Part shown: positions 25,329 through 34,374 of the stretch, piece by piece
Layout of the letters: each line of letters starts with the position of its first letter
How positions within the stretch are numbered: the stretch's first letter is position 1
Assembly (NCBI GenBank): GCA_910584205.1
Contig: CAJUAA010000020.1
Location: 1 to 64,000 of the forward strand
Source: an uncultured Lachnospiraceae bacterium
GTDB lineage: Bacteria; Bacillota; Clostridia; Lachnospirales; Lachnospiraceae
Direction of reading: 5' to 3'
DNA: 64,000 nucleotides
Translations under genes and position numbers: made by a program
The notes under the pieces: model-generated
The model's input: only the letters and a program-made list of their open reading frames with translations
What the model was told of the DNA's origin: nothing
Database searches by the model: none

Positions 25329-25355
25329 TTAGCACTCTTACAAGCCGAGTGCTAA
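25329..25355 (+). promoter_or_regulatory. CIRCE operator (HrcA binding site)
   Basis: TTAGCACTC-N9-GAGTGCTAA matches the CIRCE consensus at every position. HrcA bound here represses the heat-shock operon. It lies between the promoter and the hrcA start, in the expected place for autoregulation. Confidence 0.97.
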
Positions 25356-25377
25356 CAAGGGGAAGGAGTGCAGGACC

Positions 25378-26400
25378 GTGGATCTGGACGAGAGAAAGCT
25401 TAAAATACTGCATGCGATCATCCAGAACTACCTGGAGACCGGGGAACCGGTGGGCTCCAGGACGATCTCCAGATATTCGGATCTGAAGCTGAGTTCTGCT
25501 ACGATCCGCAATGAGATGTCGGATCTGGAGGAGATGGGCTATATCATACAGCCTCATACTTCAGCCGGACGGATTCCTTCTGACAAGGGCTACCGCCTGT
25601 ATGTGGATCATCTGATGGAAGAGAAAGAGCGGGAAGTGACCGAGCTGAAGGAACTGATGATCCAGCGGACCGACAAACTGGAGCAGGTGCTGAAGCAGGT
25701 GGTGCGGGTACTGGCCAGCAATACCAATTATGCGACGATGATCTCGGCGCCTCAGTACCATCAGAACAAGCTGAAATTTATCCAGTTGTCCAAGGTGGAT
25801 GAGAATCAGATCCTGGCGGTGATCGTCGCCGAGGGCAATGTGATCCGGAACCGGCTGATCCCGGTGGATGAGAAGCTGGATGCGGAGAGCATTCTGAAGC
25901 TGAACATCCTTCTGAACACCATGCTGAACGGGAAAACGATTGCGGAAATCAATCTTCAGATGATTTCCAGTATGAAAGAGCAGGCGGGTATCCATAGTAA
26001 TATCATCAGCGATGTGGTGGACGCGGTGGCGGAAGCCATTCATTCCGATGAAGGCATGGAGATCTACACAGGAGGGGCCACCAATATTTTCCGTTATCCG
26101 GAACTCAGCGATAACGGGAAGGCCAGCGAGCTGATCCAGACGCTGGAGGAAAAGCAGATGCTGGCGGAGCTGGTGACAGAGACGCTCAGCAAGGAGGATA
26201 AGGGGATTCAGGTATACATCGGAAGCGAATCGCCGATCCAGAGCATGAAGGACTGCAGCGTGGTGACCGCCACGTACGAACTGGGCCAGGGGCTCCAGGG
26301 AACCATCGGGATCATCGGTCCTAAGAGAATGGATTATGAAAATGTAATGAGTACGCTGAAAACGCTGATGGATCAGCTGGACAGCGTTTTCCACAAATAG
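25378..26400 (+). CDS. hrcA: Heat-inducible transcription repressor HrcA
   Basis: Repressor of CIRCE-controlled chaperone genes, itself dependent on chaperonin for activity. The 340-residue product begins with a winged-helix domain (LDERKLKILHAIIQNYLETGEPVGSRTIS, read through VGSRTIS, and SSATIRNEMSDLEEMGY for the recognition helix), then HTSAGRIPSDKGYR, and the C-terminal GAF-like half with the SPIQSMKDCSVV and GIIGPKRMDY motifs. The start is GTG 25378 behind GGAAGGAG; the N-terminus fits family members. First gene of hrcA-grpE-dnaK-dnaJ; grpE follows 16 bases later. Confidence 0.97.
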   Translation: MDLDERKLKILHAIIQNYLETGEPVGSRTISRYSDLKLSSATIRNEMSDLEEMGYIIQPHTSAGRIPSDKGYRLYVDHLMEEKEREVTELKELMIQRTDKLEQVLKQVVRVLASNTNYATMISAPQYHQNKLKFIQLSKVDENQILAVIVAEGNVIRNRLIPVDEKLDAESILKLNILLNTMLNGKTIAEINLQMISSMKEQAGIHSNIISDVVDAVAEAIHSDEGMEIYTGGATNIFRYPELSDNGKASELIQTLEEKQMLAELVTETLSKEDKGIQVYIGSESPIQSMKDCSVVTATYELGQGLQGTIGIIGPKRMDYENVMSTLKTLMDQLDSVFHK

Positions 26401-26416
26401 AAAGGCGGAGGCGATA

Positions 26417-27049
26417 ATGGAAGAGAAGAGAGAGCTGGAGACAGAAGAAAAGATAGAACAGGCGGAGACGGAAGCGGCGGATCAGGAGGAGATCCGGGAG
26501 GAAGCGGAGACGGAGGAAGCCGCGGAGGAACCGGTAAATCCTGAGGCGGAAGAAGAGCAGGCTTCAGGGCCAGGAGAGAAAAAAGGCTTTTTCCGGAAGA
26601 AAGAGAAAAAGGATAAGAAAGACGAGCAGATCGCGGAACTGACAGACAAGGTGAAGCGGCAGCTGGCGGAGTTTGAGAATTTCCGGAACCGTACGGAGAA
26701 GGAGAAATCTCAGATGTATACCATCGGAGCCAGAGATGTGGTGGAGAAGATTCTCCCGGTGGTGGATAATTTTGAGAGAGGTCTTAAAAGTATCCCGGAG
26801 GAGGAAAAGGAGAGCCCGGTTGCAAGCGGCATGGAGATGATCTACAAGCAGCTTATGACGGTGCTCACGGATCTGGGCGTAACCCCTATCGAAGCGGTAG
26901 GCCAGGAATTTGATCCGAATCTTCACAATGCTGTGATGCATGTGGAAAATGAGGATCTGGGCGAGAACATCATCGCGGAGGAATTCCAGAAGGGTTATAA
27001 ATATAAAGATGCGGTGCTGAGACACAGCATGGTATCGGTAGCAAATTAA
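26417..27049 (+). CDS. grpE: Nucleotide exchange factor GrpE
   Basis: Releases ADP from DnaK. The 210-residue protein has an acidic, Glu-rich N-terminal tail of about 70 residues, a short basic patch (KKGFFRKKEKKDKK), a long coiled coil with LAEFENFRNRTEKEK, and the C-terminal four-helix bundle and beta domain with KILPVVDNFERGL and FDPNLHNAVMHVEN plus GYKYKDAVLRHSMV. It is slightly longer than many homologues only because of the acidic tail. Located between hrcA and dnaK in the normal order. Confidence 0.97.
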   Translation: MEEKRELETEEKIEQAETEAADQEEIREEAETEEAAEEPVNPEAEEEQASGPGEKKGFFRKKEKKDKKDEQIAELTDKVKRQLAEFENFRNRTEKEKSQMYTIGARDVVEKILPVVDNFERGLKSIPEEEKESPVASGMEMIYKQLMTVLTDLGVTPIEAVGQEFDPNLHNAVMHVENEDLGENIIAEEFQKGYKYKDAVLRHSMVSVAN

Positions 27050-27136
27050 GTCAGACAGAGCAGACAAATTAAAACAGCGGATGTCTGCGCAGAGACGGCG
27101 CAGGCAGACGCGGAATTATGATAGGAGGAGAACATC

Positions 27137-29002
27137 ATGAGTAAAATTATCGGTATTGACCTTGGAACCACCAATTCGTGCGTATCCGTTATGGAGGGCG
27201 GCAAACCGACCGTTATCGCCAATACAGAAGGAGCAAGGACCACACCGTCCATCGTGGCATTTACGAAGACCGGAGAACGTCTGGTAGGAGAGCCGGCAAA
27301 ACGCCAGGCGGTGACGAACGCGGAGAAGACCATTTCTTCCATCAAGAGGCATATGGGCAGCGATTACCGGGTAACCATCGATGAGAAGAGGTATTCACCT
27401 CAGGAGATCTCGGCAATGATCCTTCAGAAGATGAAGGCGGACGCAGAGAACTATCTGGGCGAGAAGGTGACGGAGGCAGTCATCACGGTGCCGGCATATT
27501 TCAACGACGCCCAAAGACAGGCAACGAAGGATGCGGGTAAGATCGCCGGCCTGGAAGTGAAGCGTATCATCAACGAGCCGACGGCAGCCGCTCTCGCATA
27601 CGGCCTGGACAATGAGAAAGAGCAGAAGATCATGGTCTATGACCTTGGCGGCGGTACCTTCGACGTGTCCATCATCGAGATCGGCGACGGCGTCATCGAG
27701 GTGCTGGCAACCGCAGGCGACAACCGTCTGGGCGGAGATGATTTCGACCAGAAGGTCACGGACTGGATGCTGGCAGAATTCAAAAAGCTGAACGGCGTGG
27801 ATCTGGCAAATGACAAGATGGCGCTGCAGAGGCTCAAAGAGGCGGCGGAGAAGGCGAAGAAAGAACTTTCCGCGGCAACGACAACGAACATCAACCTTCC
27901 GTTCATCAGCATGAACAGCGACGGGCCGCTGCATTTTGATATGAATCTGACCAGAGCGAAATTCGATGAGCTGACCCACGATCTGGTAGAGCGTACGGCG
28001 AATCCGGTGCAGGCAGCGCTTCGTGACGCGGGCGTAAGCCCGTCCGAACTGGGCAAGGTCCTGCTGGTAGGCGGTTCCACCCGTATCCCGGCCGTACAGG
28101 ACAAGGTAAAACAGCTGACCGGACATGAGCCCAGCAAGACGCTGAATCCGGATGAGTGCGTGGCCATCGGCGCTTCCATCCAGGGCGGCAAGCTGGCAGG
28201 CGACGCGGGTGCAGGCGATATCCTGCTTCTGGACGTGACTCCGCTGTCCCTGTCCATCGAGACCATGGGAGGTATCGCAACCCGCCTGATCGAGAGAAAT
28301 ACGACGATCCCCACCAAGAAAAGCCAGATCTTCTCCACCGCGGCGGACAATCAGACCGCAGTGGATATCAACGTGGTCCAGGGTGAGAGACAGTTTGCGA
28401 AAGACAACAAATCCCTTGGCCAGTTCCGTCTGGACGGTATCCCGCCTGCACGCCGCGGTGTGCCGCAGATCGAGGTGACCTTTGATATTGACGCCAACGG
28501 TATCGTAAATGTATCCGCTAAAGATATCGGAACGGGCAAGGAGCAGCACATCACGATTACGGCAGGCTCCAACATGTCGGATTCCGACATCGAGAAGGCA
28601 GTCAAGGAAGCGGCTGAGTTCGAGGCACAGGACAAGAAGCGTAAGGAAGGCATCGATGCGAGAAATGACGCGGACGCCATGGTATTCCAGACCGAGAAGG
28701 CACTGGAGGAGGCAGGAGCAAACCTGGACGCTTCCGAGAAATCCGCAGTGGAAGAGAAGATCGCTTCCCTGAAGGCGGTGCTGGACAGAACGGCAAATCA
28801 GCCGGAGCTGTCAGACGCGGACATCGATGCGCTGAAGGCAGGCAGGGAAGAGCTGATGAACGCGGCGCAGAGCCTGTTCCAGAAGATGTATGAGCAGGCA
28901 CAGGCGGCAGGCGGCGCTCAGGGCGCAGGGCCTGACATGGGCGGCGCACAGACTTCTGCCGGCGCAGACGATGTGGTTGACGGAGATTACAGAGAGGTAT
29001 AA
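27137..29002 (+). CDS. dnaK: Chaperone DnaK (Hsp70)
   Basis: ATP-dependent chaperone that binds exposed hydrophobic peptides. The 621-residue product shows the full Hsp70 pattern: IGIDLGTTNSCV at the N-terminus, VPAYFNDAQRQATKDAG, YDLGGGTFDVS, VLLVGGSTRIPAVQ, the linker DVTPLSLSIE, and a substrate-binding beta domain, lid and Gly/Ala-rich tail ending DDVVDGDYREV. As in other Firmicutes it lacks the segment present in the first lobe of proteobacterial DnaK. AGGAGGAG precedes the start. Inferred regulation is by HrcA through CIRCE. Codon use is more biased than in neighbours, as expected for a highly expressed gene. Confidence 0.98.
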   Translation: MSKIIGIDLGTTNSCVSVMEGGKPTVIANTEGARTTPSIVAFTKTGERLVGEPAKRQAVTNAEKTISSIKRHMGSDYRVTIDEKRYSPQEISAMILQKMKADAENYLGEKVTEAVITVPAYFNDAQRQATKDAGKIAGLEVKRIINEPTAAALAYGLDNEKEQKIMVYDLGGGTFDVSIIEIGDGVIEVLATAGDNRLGGDDFDQKVTDWMLAEFKKLNGVDLANDKMALQRLKEAAEKAKKELSAATTTNINLPFISMNSDGPLHFDMNLTRAKFDELTHDLVERTANPVQAALRDAGVSPSELGKVLLVGGSTRIPAVQDKVKQLTGHEPSKTLNPDECVAIGASIQGGKLAGDAGAGDILLLDVTPLSLSIETMGGIATRLIERNTTIPTKKSQIFSTAADNQTAVDINVVQGERQFAKDNKSLGQFRLDGIPPARRGVPQIEVTFDIDANGIVNVSAKDIGTGKEQHITITAGSNMSDSDIEKAVKEAAEFEAQDKKRKEGIDARNDADAMVFQTEKALEEAGANLDASEKSAVEEKIASLKAVLDRTANQPELSDADIDALKAGREELMNAAQSLFQKMYEQAQAAGGAQGAGPDMGGAQTSAGADDVVDGDYREV

Positions 29003-29043
29003 CCACAGGACCATGTGGAATCTGTGGCGATAGCTTTGCAGAT

Positions 29044-29081
29044 ACCCACGGTTAAGGGACAGGGGTTCGTTAGCCGTGGGT
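29044..29081 (+). other. Hairpin between dnaK and dnaJ
   Basis: ACCCACGG (29044-29051) pairs with CCGTGGGT (29074-29081) across a 22-base loop within the 133-base dnaK-dnaJ gap. No T-run follows. It could stabilise the dnaK end of the message or reduce read-through to dnaJ so that DnaK exceeds DnaJ. Confidence 0.5.
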
Positions 29082-29135
29082 GTTCGGCTGTGCAAAGACT
29101 GCTTCCCGCAGTTGTGATGAGAGGTAGGATAGATT

Positions 29136-30302
29136 ATGGCAGAGACAAAAAGAGACTATTATGAAGTCCTCGGTGTGGAGAAAAACGCGGATGATGCGGC
29201 GATCAAGAGCGCATACCGGAAGCTGGCGAAAAAGTACCATCCGGATATGAATCCTGGCGATCAGGAAGCGGAGAAGAAGTTTAAAGAGGCATCCGAGGCG
29301 TATGCGATCCTGAGCGATGCGGACAAGAGGCGGAAATACGACCAGTTCGGCCATGCGGCATTTGAACAGGGCGGCGGTGGAGGCGGCTTCGGCGGCTTTG
29401 ATTTCAGCGGCGCGGATATGGGCGACATTTTCGGCGATATCTTTGGAGACCTGTTCGGCGGCGGCAGGAGCCGGAGGGCGAACAACGGCCCCATGCGCGG
29501 CGCGGATGTGCGCGCCAGCGTGAGGATCACCTTTGAGGATTCGGTAAAAGGCTGCGAGAAGGAGCTGGAGCTGACGCTGAAGGACGAATGCCAGACCTGT
29601 AAGGGGACCGGAGCAAAGCCGGGGACGACGCCCCAGACGTGCAGCAAGTGCGGCGGTAAGGGCCAGGTGGTCTATACCCAGCAGTCTCTGTTCGGCATGG
29701 TTCAGAATGTCCGCACCTGTCCGGAGTGTAACGGAACCGGCAAGATCATAAAAGATAAGTGCCCGGACTGCTATGGGACCGGTTACATTTCCAGTAAAAA
29801 GAAGATCTCCGTCACGATTCCGGCAGGCATCGACAACGGACAGAGCATCCGGATCCGCGGAAAAGGAGAACCGGGGACCAACGGAGGGCCGAGAGGCGAT
29901 CTGCTGGTGGAAGTCATGGTATCCAGGCATCCGCTGTTCCAGAGACAGGATATGGATATCTTTTCCACCGTACCGATCACGTTCCCGCTGGCTGCGCTTG
30001 GCGGAACGATCCGGATCAAGACCGTAGACGGAGAGGTGGAGTACGACGTGAAGGCAGGCACGCAGACCGATACGAGAGTCCGCCTGCGCGGGAAAGGCAT
30101 GCCCTCCCTGCGCAGCAAAAATGTCCGCGGGGATCATTATGTGACGCTGGTGATCGAGGTACCCACGAATCTGAGCCATGCGGCGAAAGAGGCGCTGAAG
30201 GAGTACGATCTGGAGAGCGGCAATTCTCTGAATCAGAAAAGAGAAGGAAAACCGAAGAAAAAAGGATTCATGGGGAAACTGAAAGAAAGCCTGGAGGATT
30301 AG
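29136..30302 (+). CDS. dnaJ: Chaperone DnaJ (Hsp40)
   Basis: Stimulates DnaK ATPase and delivers substrates. The 388-residue product is a full type I DnaJ: J domain with KKYHPDMNPGD (HPD near residue 33-35), a Gly/Phe-rich region (GGGGGGFGGFDFSG), four zinc-finger repeats (CQTCKGTG, CSKCGGKG, CPECNGTG, CPDCYGTG), then the two C-terminal beta domains. It closes the heat-shock operon; a strong terminator follows immediately. Confidence 0.98.
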   Translation: MAETKRDYYEVLGVEKNADDAAIKSAYRKLAKKYHPDMNPGDQEAEKKFKEASEAYAILSDADKRRKYDQFGHAAFEQGGGGGGFGGFDFSGADMGDIFGDIFGDLFGGGRSRRANNGPMRGADVRASVRITFEDSVKGCEKELELTLKDECQTCKGTGAKPGTTPQTCSKCGGKGQVVYTQQSLFGMVQNVRTCPECNGTGKIIKDKCPDCYGTGYISSKKKISVTIPAGIDNGQSIRIRGKGEPGTNGGPRGDLLVEVMVSRHPLFQRQDMDIFSTVPITFPLAALGGTIRIKTVDGEVEYDVKAGTQTDTRVRLRGKGMPSLRSKNVRGDHYVTLVIEVPTNLSHAAKEALKEYDLESGNSLNQKREGKPKKKGFMGKLKESLED

Positions 30303-30315
30303 GACGGAAAAAGGC

Positions 30316-30358
30316 GGCGTCGGTTCCGGAAGGAAATCCGACGCCTTTTTCTTTTTTT
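30316..30358 (+). terminator. Intrinsic terminator of the heat-shock operon
   Basis: GGCGTCGG (30316-30323) pairs with CCGACGCC (30338-30345), followed by TTTTT, one C and TTTTTTT. An A-run before the stem may lengthen it. Confidence 0.9.
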
Positions 30359-30360
30359 GG

Positions 30361-30389
30361 TTGACTTTTTTGCTTTAAAGCGATATAAT
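30361..30389 (+). promoter_or_regulatory. Sigma-A promoter of the ABC uptake operon
   Basis: TTGACT (30361-30366), a 17-base spacer and TATAAT (30384-30389), starting two bases after the T-run of the preceding terminator. Confidence 0.85.
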
Positions 30390-30396
30390 CGAAAAA

Positions 30397-30420
30397 GCTA
30401 TTGAAGAATAGCGAATTTTT
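30397..30420 (+). promoter_or_regulatory. Small leader hairpin with T-run, possible attenuator or operator
   Basis: GCTATT (30397-30402), loop GAAG, AATAGC (30407-30412), then GAATTTTT. It begins about eight bases after the -10, so it lies at the very start of the transcript. It could be a weak attenuator or a repressor-binding palindrome. No T-box features are seen in the short leader. Confidence 0.4.
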
Positions 30421-30447
30421 AGATACAGGGAAAATGGAGGAAAAGAC

Positions 30448-31521
30448 ATGAAAAAGATTTTGGCGATTGCCATGGCCATGACCATGGGACTCAGTCTGGT
30501 TGCATGCGGCGGTAATGATGCGGCAGATTCGACGGCAGAGGCACCGGCAGCAGACGGAGCAGAGACAGATGCAGACGCAGCAGAGCCGGACGATACGGAA
30601 GCGGCAGCAGACGGGGCCGGAGCGGCTTCGGAAGGCGAAGCGCAGTATACGGTCGGCATCTGCCAGCTGGTACAGCACGAGGCGCTGGATGCGGCGACCA
30701 AAGGCTTTATAGACGCTCTGAACGAGGAGCTTGGAGAAGGAACGGTTGCGTTTGACGAGCAGAACGCACAGAATGATTCCAATACCTGTTCCACGATCAT
30801 CAACGGGTTTGTATCCGGCGGTGTGGACCTGATTCTTGCCAATGCGACGCCGGCTCTTCAGGCGGCACAGGCGGGAACCAATGAGATTCCGATCCTTGGC
30901 ACTTCCGTTACCGAGTATGGCGTGGCTCTTGATATTGAAGGATTTGACGGAACCGTGGGCGGCAACATCTCCGGTACTTCGGACCTGGCTCCGCTGGATG
31001 AGCAGGCGGCCATGCTGAATGAACTGTTCCCGGATGCGAAGAATGTGGGACTGATTTACTGTACGACCGAGGCGAACTCCCAGTATCAGGTGGACGAGGT
31101 ACAGAAGGCTCTTGAAGGACTTGGCTATACATGCAAACCGTATGGTTTCTCGGATTCCAACGACTTGTCCGCAGTGGCGACGACTGCAGTGGAGGAGAAC
31201 GAGGTAATCTATGTGCCGACCGATAACACGGTAGCGTCCAACGCGCCGCTTCTTGATAATATTGCACGTCCGGCAAAGGTTCCGGTTATTGCGGGTGAGG
31301 AAGGCATCTGCTCTGGCTGCGGCGTTGCGACACTGTCCATCAGCTACTATGATCTGGGTGTTGCCACCGGTAAGATGGCGGCGAAGATTCTGACCGGAGA
31401 ATCAGACATCTCCGCCATGCCCATCGAGTACGCACCGCAGTTTACGAAGAAATACAATGCGGAGATCTGTGAGGACCTGGGGATAACCGTTCCGGACGAC
31501 TATGTAGCCATCGGAGAATAA
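30448..31521 (+). CDS. ABC transporter substrate-binding lipoprotein (TrpX-like, ABC_sub_bind family)
   Basis: The 357-residue product has a signal peptide ending in LVACGG (lipobox Cys near residue 20), a low-complexity Ala/Asp/Glu linker (about 25-65), then a periplasmic-binding-protein fold: YTVGICQLVQHEALDAATKGF, IILANATPALQAA-type strand, PILGTSVTEYG, VGLIYCTTEANSQYQ and VIYVPTDNTVASN. This is the ABC_sub_bind family, in which TrpX-type members bind aromatic amino acids in some Firmicutes and streptococci. It is followed by its permease and ATPase genes. The ligand cannot be read from the sequence. Confidence 0.9.
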   Translation: MKKILAIAMAMTMGLSLVACGGNDAADSTAEAPAADGAETDADAAEPDDTEAAADGAGAASEGEAQYTVGICQLVQHEALDAATKGFIDALNEELGEGTVAFDEQNAQNDSNTCSTIINGFVSGGVDLILANATPALQAAQAGTNEIPILGTSVTEYGVALDIEGFDGTVGGNISGTSDLAPLDEQAAMLNELFPDAKNVGLIYCTTEANSQYQVDEVQKALEGLGYTCKPYGFSDSNDLSAVATTAVEENEVIYVPTDNTVASNAPLLDNIARPAKVPVIAGEEGICSGCGVATLSISYYDLGVATGKMAAKILTGESDISAMPIEYAPQFTKKYNAEICEDLGITVPDDYVAIGE

Positions 31522-31560
31522 AGAAAAGCTTTACAGGGTGTGAACATGTCCTGTTGACGG

Positions 31561-31590
31561 CAGCGAGACTGGAGGGATCCTCTCTCGCTG
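31561..31590 (+). other. Hairpin between binding-protein and permease genes
   Basis: CAGCGAGA (31561-31568) pairs with TCTCGCTG (31583-31590), followed by the T-rich TTGTTGTTG. It may act as a partial terminator that keeps the binding protein more abundant than the membrane components, a common arrangement for ABC importers. Confidence 0.5.
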
Positions 31591-31676
31591 TTGTTGTTGC
31601 ATAGGAATGTCTGTCGAAAGAAGTGCAGGCGTTTTTCGGATGTTGTTCAGGATGAATGAACTGAGGTGATGAAAAT

Positions 31677-32594
31677 ATGAATATTATGAGTTTGATCAAC
31701 GCGCTGCCTGGGGCAGTGGCACAGGGACTAATCTGGGGAATTATGGCGATCGGTGTCTACATCACCTTCCGTATCCTGGATATTGCGGACCTGACGGTAG
31801 ACGGTACGCTCTGTACCGGAGGCGCAGTCTGTATCATGATGCTGCAGAGCGGACAGAACGTATGGGTATCCATGGCAGTGGCTCTGGCAGCCGGCATGCT
31901 GGCGGGTATGGTGACGGGCCTGCTGCATACCTTTATGGGAATCCCGGCGATCCTTGCCGGTATTCTGACACAGCTTGGGCTGTATTCTGTAAATTTGAAA
32001 ATTATGGGCAAGGCAAACCAGGCCATCAACGTGGATAAATTCGATCTGCTGGTTTCCCTTCGCTATATCAAGGGAGTGCCCTTCTATAAAAATACGATTC
32101 TGATCGTGGCGCTGGCCATCGTTTTTCTGATTCTGATTCTGTACTGGTTCTTTGGGACCGAGTTGGGATGTTCTCTGCGCGCCACCGGATGCAATGACCA
32201 GATGGCAAGGGCGCAGGGCATCAATACGGACTTTAACCGGGTGCTGGGTCTGATGATCTCCAACGGGCTGGTGGCGCTGTCAGGCGCGCTTTTAAGCCAG
32301 TATCAGGGATTCTCCGATGTCAATATGGGGCGCGGCGCCATCGTCATCGGCCTGGCGGCCGTCATCATCGGCGAGGCGGTCTTCGGAAAAATTTTCCGGA
32401 ATTTCGGGTTCCGGCTTCTGGCTGTGACGTTTGGCTCGATCATTTATTATTTTGTACTTCAGATTGTGATCTGGCTTGGTATTGATACAGATCTTCTGAA
32501 ACTGTTGTCTGCGGCAGTGGTGGCGGTCTTCCTTGCCATCCCTTACTGGAAGAGCAGATATTTTTCAAAAGCGGTTCATAAGGGAGGGATGTAA
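31677..32594 (+). CDS. ABC transporter permease (TrpY-like, BPD_transp_2 family)
   Basis: A 305-residue protein with about nine membrane helices; the conserved block GTELGCSLRATGCNDQMARAQGI (reading SLRATG..QMARAQGI), then SNGLVALSGALLSQYQGFSDVNMGRGAIVIGLAAVIIGE is characteristic of the branched-chain/sugar-type permease family that pairs with ABC_sub_bind proteins. A stretch TFRILDIADLTVDGT near the N-terminus is also typical. It works with the preceding lipoprotein and following ATPase to import the ligand. Confidence 0.9.
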   Translation: MNIMSLINALPGAVAQGLIWGIMAIGVYITFRILDIADLTVDGTLCTGGAVCIMMLQSGQNVWVSMAVALAAGMLAGMVTGLLHTFMGIPAILAGILTQLGLYSVNLKIMGKANQAINVDKFDLLVSLRYIKGVPFYKNTILIVALAIVFLILILYWFFGTELGCSLRATGCNDQMARAQGINTDFNRVLGLMISNGLVALSGALLSQYQGFSDVNMGRGAIVIGLAAVIIGEAVFGKIFRNFGFRLLAVTFGSIIYYFVLQIVIWLGIDTDLLKLLSAAVVAVFLAIPYWKSRYFSKAVHKGGM

Positions 32595-32595
32595 G

Positions 32596-33390
32596 ATGCT
32601 GGAGATCAAAAATATATCAAAGACATTCAATCCGGGAACCGTCAACGAGAAAAGAGCGCTCAAAAACGTGAATCTGACACTGGAGGACGGCGATTTTGTC
32701 ACGGTGATCGGCGGAAACGGAGCGGGCAAGTCCACGATGCTGAATGCCATCGCCGGTGTGTGGCCAGTGGATCAGGGACAGATTCTGATTGACGGGCAGG
32801 ATGTGACGAAACTGCCGGAATATAAGCGCGCGGCATTTTTGGGCCGTGTGTTTCAGGACCCCATGAACGGGACGGCAGCAACCATGGGGATCGAGGAGAA
32901 TCTGGCGCTGGCGCTCCGCCGCGGCCAGAGCAGGACGCTCCGGGCCGGGATCAAGAACAATGAACGGGAGGCGTATCAGAAGCTTCTGGCCACACTGGGC
33001 CTTGGCCTGGAAGACCGGCTGACGTCCAAGGTGGGACTGCTCTCCGGCGGCCAGCGGCAGGCGTTGACGCTTCTGATGGCCACGCTGAAAAAACCAAAAC
33101 TTCTCCTGCTGGATGAACATACAGCGGCTCTGGACCCCAAGACGGCGGCCAAGGTGCTGGAGACGACCGACCTGATCGTCAACCGGGACAGACTGACTAC
33201 CCTGATGATTACGCATAACATGAAGGATGCGATTGCCCATGGGAACCGTCTGATCATGATGATGGACGGCCATATTATCCTGGATATCCGCGGAGACGAG
33301 AAAAAGAGCCTGACGGTGGAAGATCTGCTCCACAAGTTTGAAGAGGTCAGCGGAGAGGAATTTGCAAACGATAAAGCGATTCTTGGATGA
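32596..33390 (+). CDS. ABC transporter ATP-binding protein (TrpZ-like)
   Basis: Powers the importer. The 264-residue protein has Walker A GGNGAGKST (near residues 39-47), Q-loop FQDPMNGTAATM, signature LSGGQRQAL, Walker B LLLLDEHTAALD and the switch His in ITHNM. Start ATG 32596 lies one base after the permease stop codon and follows a GGAGGG site at the end of the permease gene. A bidirectional terminator follows. Confidence 0.95.
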   Translation: MLEIKNISKTFNPGTVNEKRALKNVNLTLEDGDFVTVIGGNGAGKSTMLNAIAGVWPVDQGQILIDGQDVTKLPEYKRAAFLGRVFQDPMNGTAATMGIEENLALALRRGQSRTLRAGIKNNEREAYQKLLATLGLGLEDRLTSKVGLLSGGQRQALTLLMATLKKPKLLLLDEHTAALDPKTAAKVLETTDLIVNRDRLTTLMITHNMKDAIAHGNRLIMMMDGHIILDIRGDEKKSLTVEDLLHKFEEVSGEEFANDKAILG

Positions 33391-33409
33391 TGTCTGACAG
33401 ATACAACGT

Positions 33410-33455
33410 AAAAAGCGCCGGACCGGATTGTTAAAATCTGATCCGGCGTTTTATG
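33410..33455. terminator. Bidirectional terminator between convergent genes
   Basis: CGCCGGA (33416-33422) pairs with TCCGGCG (33442-33448), followed on the plus strand by TTTT and preceded by AAAAA, which serves as the T-run on the minus strand. It separates the uptake operon from the AraC-type regulator. Confidence 0.8.
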
Positions 33456-33459
33456 TATA

Positions 33460-34374
33460 TCATGTTTGTTCTTTGATTTCTATATTGATCGAATATTTTC
33501 TTCGAAATTCCCGAATAGAAAGTCCCTCCTCCTGCCGAATCAGATTGCGCAGCGTGGCGGGAGAATTAAAGCCCACCATGGAAGCGATCTTTTCCACGGA
33601 ATAGCTGGTGCTGCACAGATAATTTTTGGCGTATTCCATACGAAGGATACTTAAGGTACGGCTGAATGTGGTTCCAAATAAAGACTGGAACACCCGGTTG
33701 ACATGCCGGGGCGCAATGTTCAGATACTTCGCGACACTGTCGATGGTAATGTCATTCTGGTAGTTCATGTGGATAAACTTGGATGCCTCCAGTCCCAGGT
33801 TCAGGGTTCCGTCGGGGCATTCCTGGGCAGAATGGGTATTGTTGATATGCCGAAGAGACAGGATCACAAATTGCCAGAAAAGGAAATTGGAGGTGGAAAC
33901 CCAGCCGATTTTTTTCTCCTGCTGTTCCTTTTCAATGTTGCGGATGATGTGTTCCCCGTCAAAAGGCTCTCGGAGCAGGATATAGTTTTCCTGCTGGATC
34001 TGATCCAGCTGGCAGATGATCTCTCTGGCTTCCATGGAATGAAAGGCAAATTTTCTGCCGCTGCGGGGAACGATCTCGAAGATCAGGACAAAATATTTCC
34101 AGTGCTTTCCCGGAGTGTGCAGCACATAATGCTTGATGTCAGGCGCAATATAGATGATTTCCTTTTCGGAAAGAGTTTCGATATGATCGTGGACGTAGAT
34201 CTGCAGGTTCCCTTCCGTTACATAATAGATTTCGAACATCGGATGGAAGTGCATGAATTCGATGACGGAATCGGACATCCATTCCGAATAATGAATGATA
34301 AAATCCAGGTCCGGCATGGAAATGCTGGAAATGTAGTTCTGATACAGGTTATCCGGCTTATAATGTTTATCCAT
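33460..34374 (-). CDS. AraC-family transcriptional regulator
   Basis: The 304-residue product has an N-terminal cupin-like sensor domain (EFMHFHPMFEIYYVTEGNLQIYV, read through HFHPMFEIYYVTEG) and a C-terminal AraC domain of two helix-turn-helix motifs (TIDSVAKYLNIAPRHVNRVF and YSVEKIASMVGFNSPATLRNL). The start ATG 34374 has GGAGGG upstream; a longer frame exists but lacks a binding site. It is divergent from the dehydrogenase-transketolase operon and probably activates it when the sugar ligand is bound by the sensor domain. That link is inferred from arrangement. Confidence 0.9.
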   Translation of the reverse strand: MDKHYKPDNLYQNYISSISMPDLDFIIHYSEWMSDSVIEFMHFHPMFEIYYVTEGNLQIYVHDHIETLSEKEIIYIAPDIKHYVLHTPGKHWKYFVLIFEIVPRSGRKFAFHSMEAREIICQLDQIQQENYILLREPFDGEHIIRNIEKEQQEKKIGWVSTSNFLFWQFVILSLRHINNTHSAQECPDGTLNLGLEASKFIHMNYQNDITIDSVAKYLNIAPRHVNRVFQSLFGTTFSRTLSILRMEYAKNYLCSTSYSVEKIASMVGFNSPATLRNLIRQEEGLSIREFRRKYSINIEIKEQT

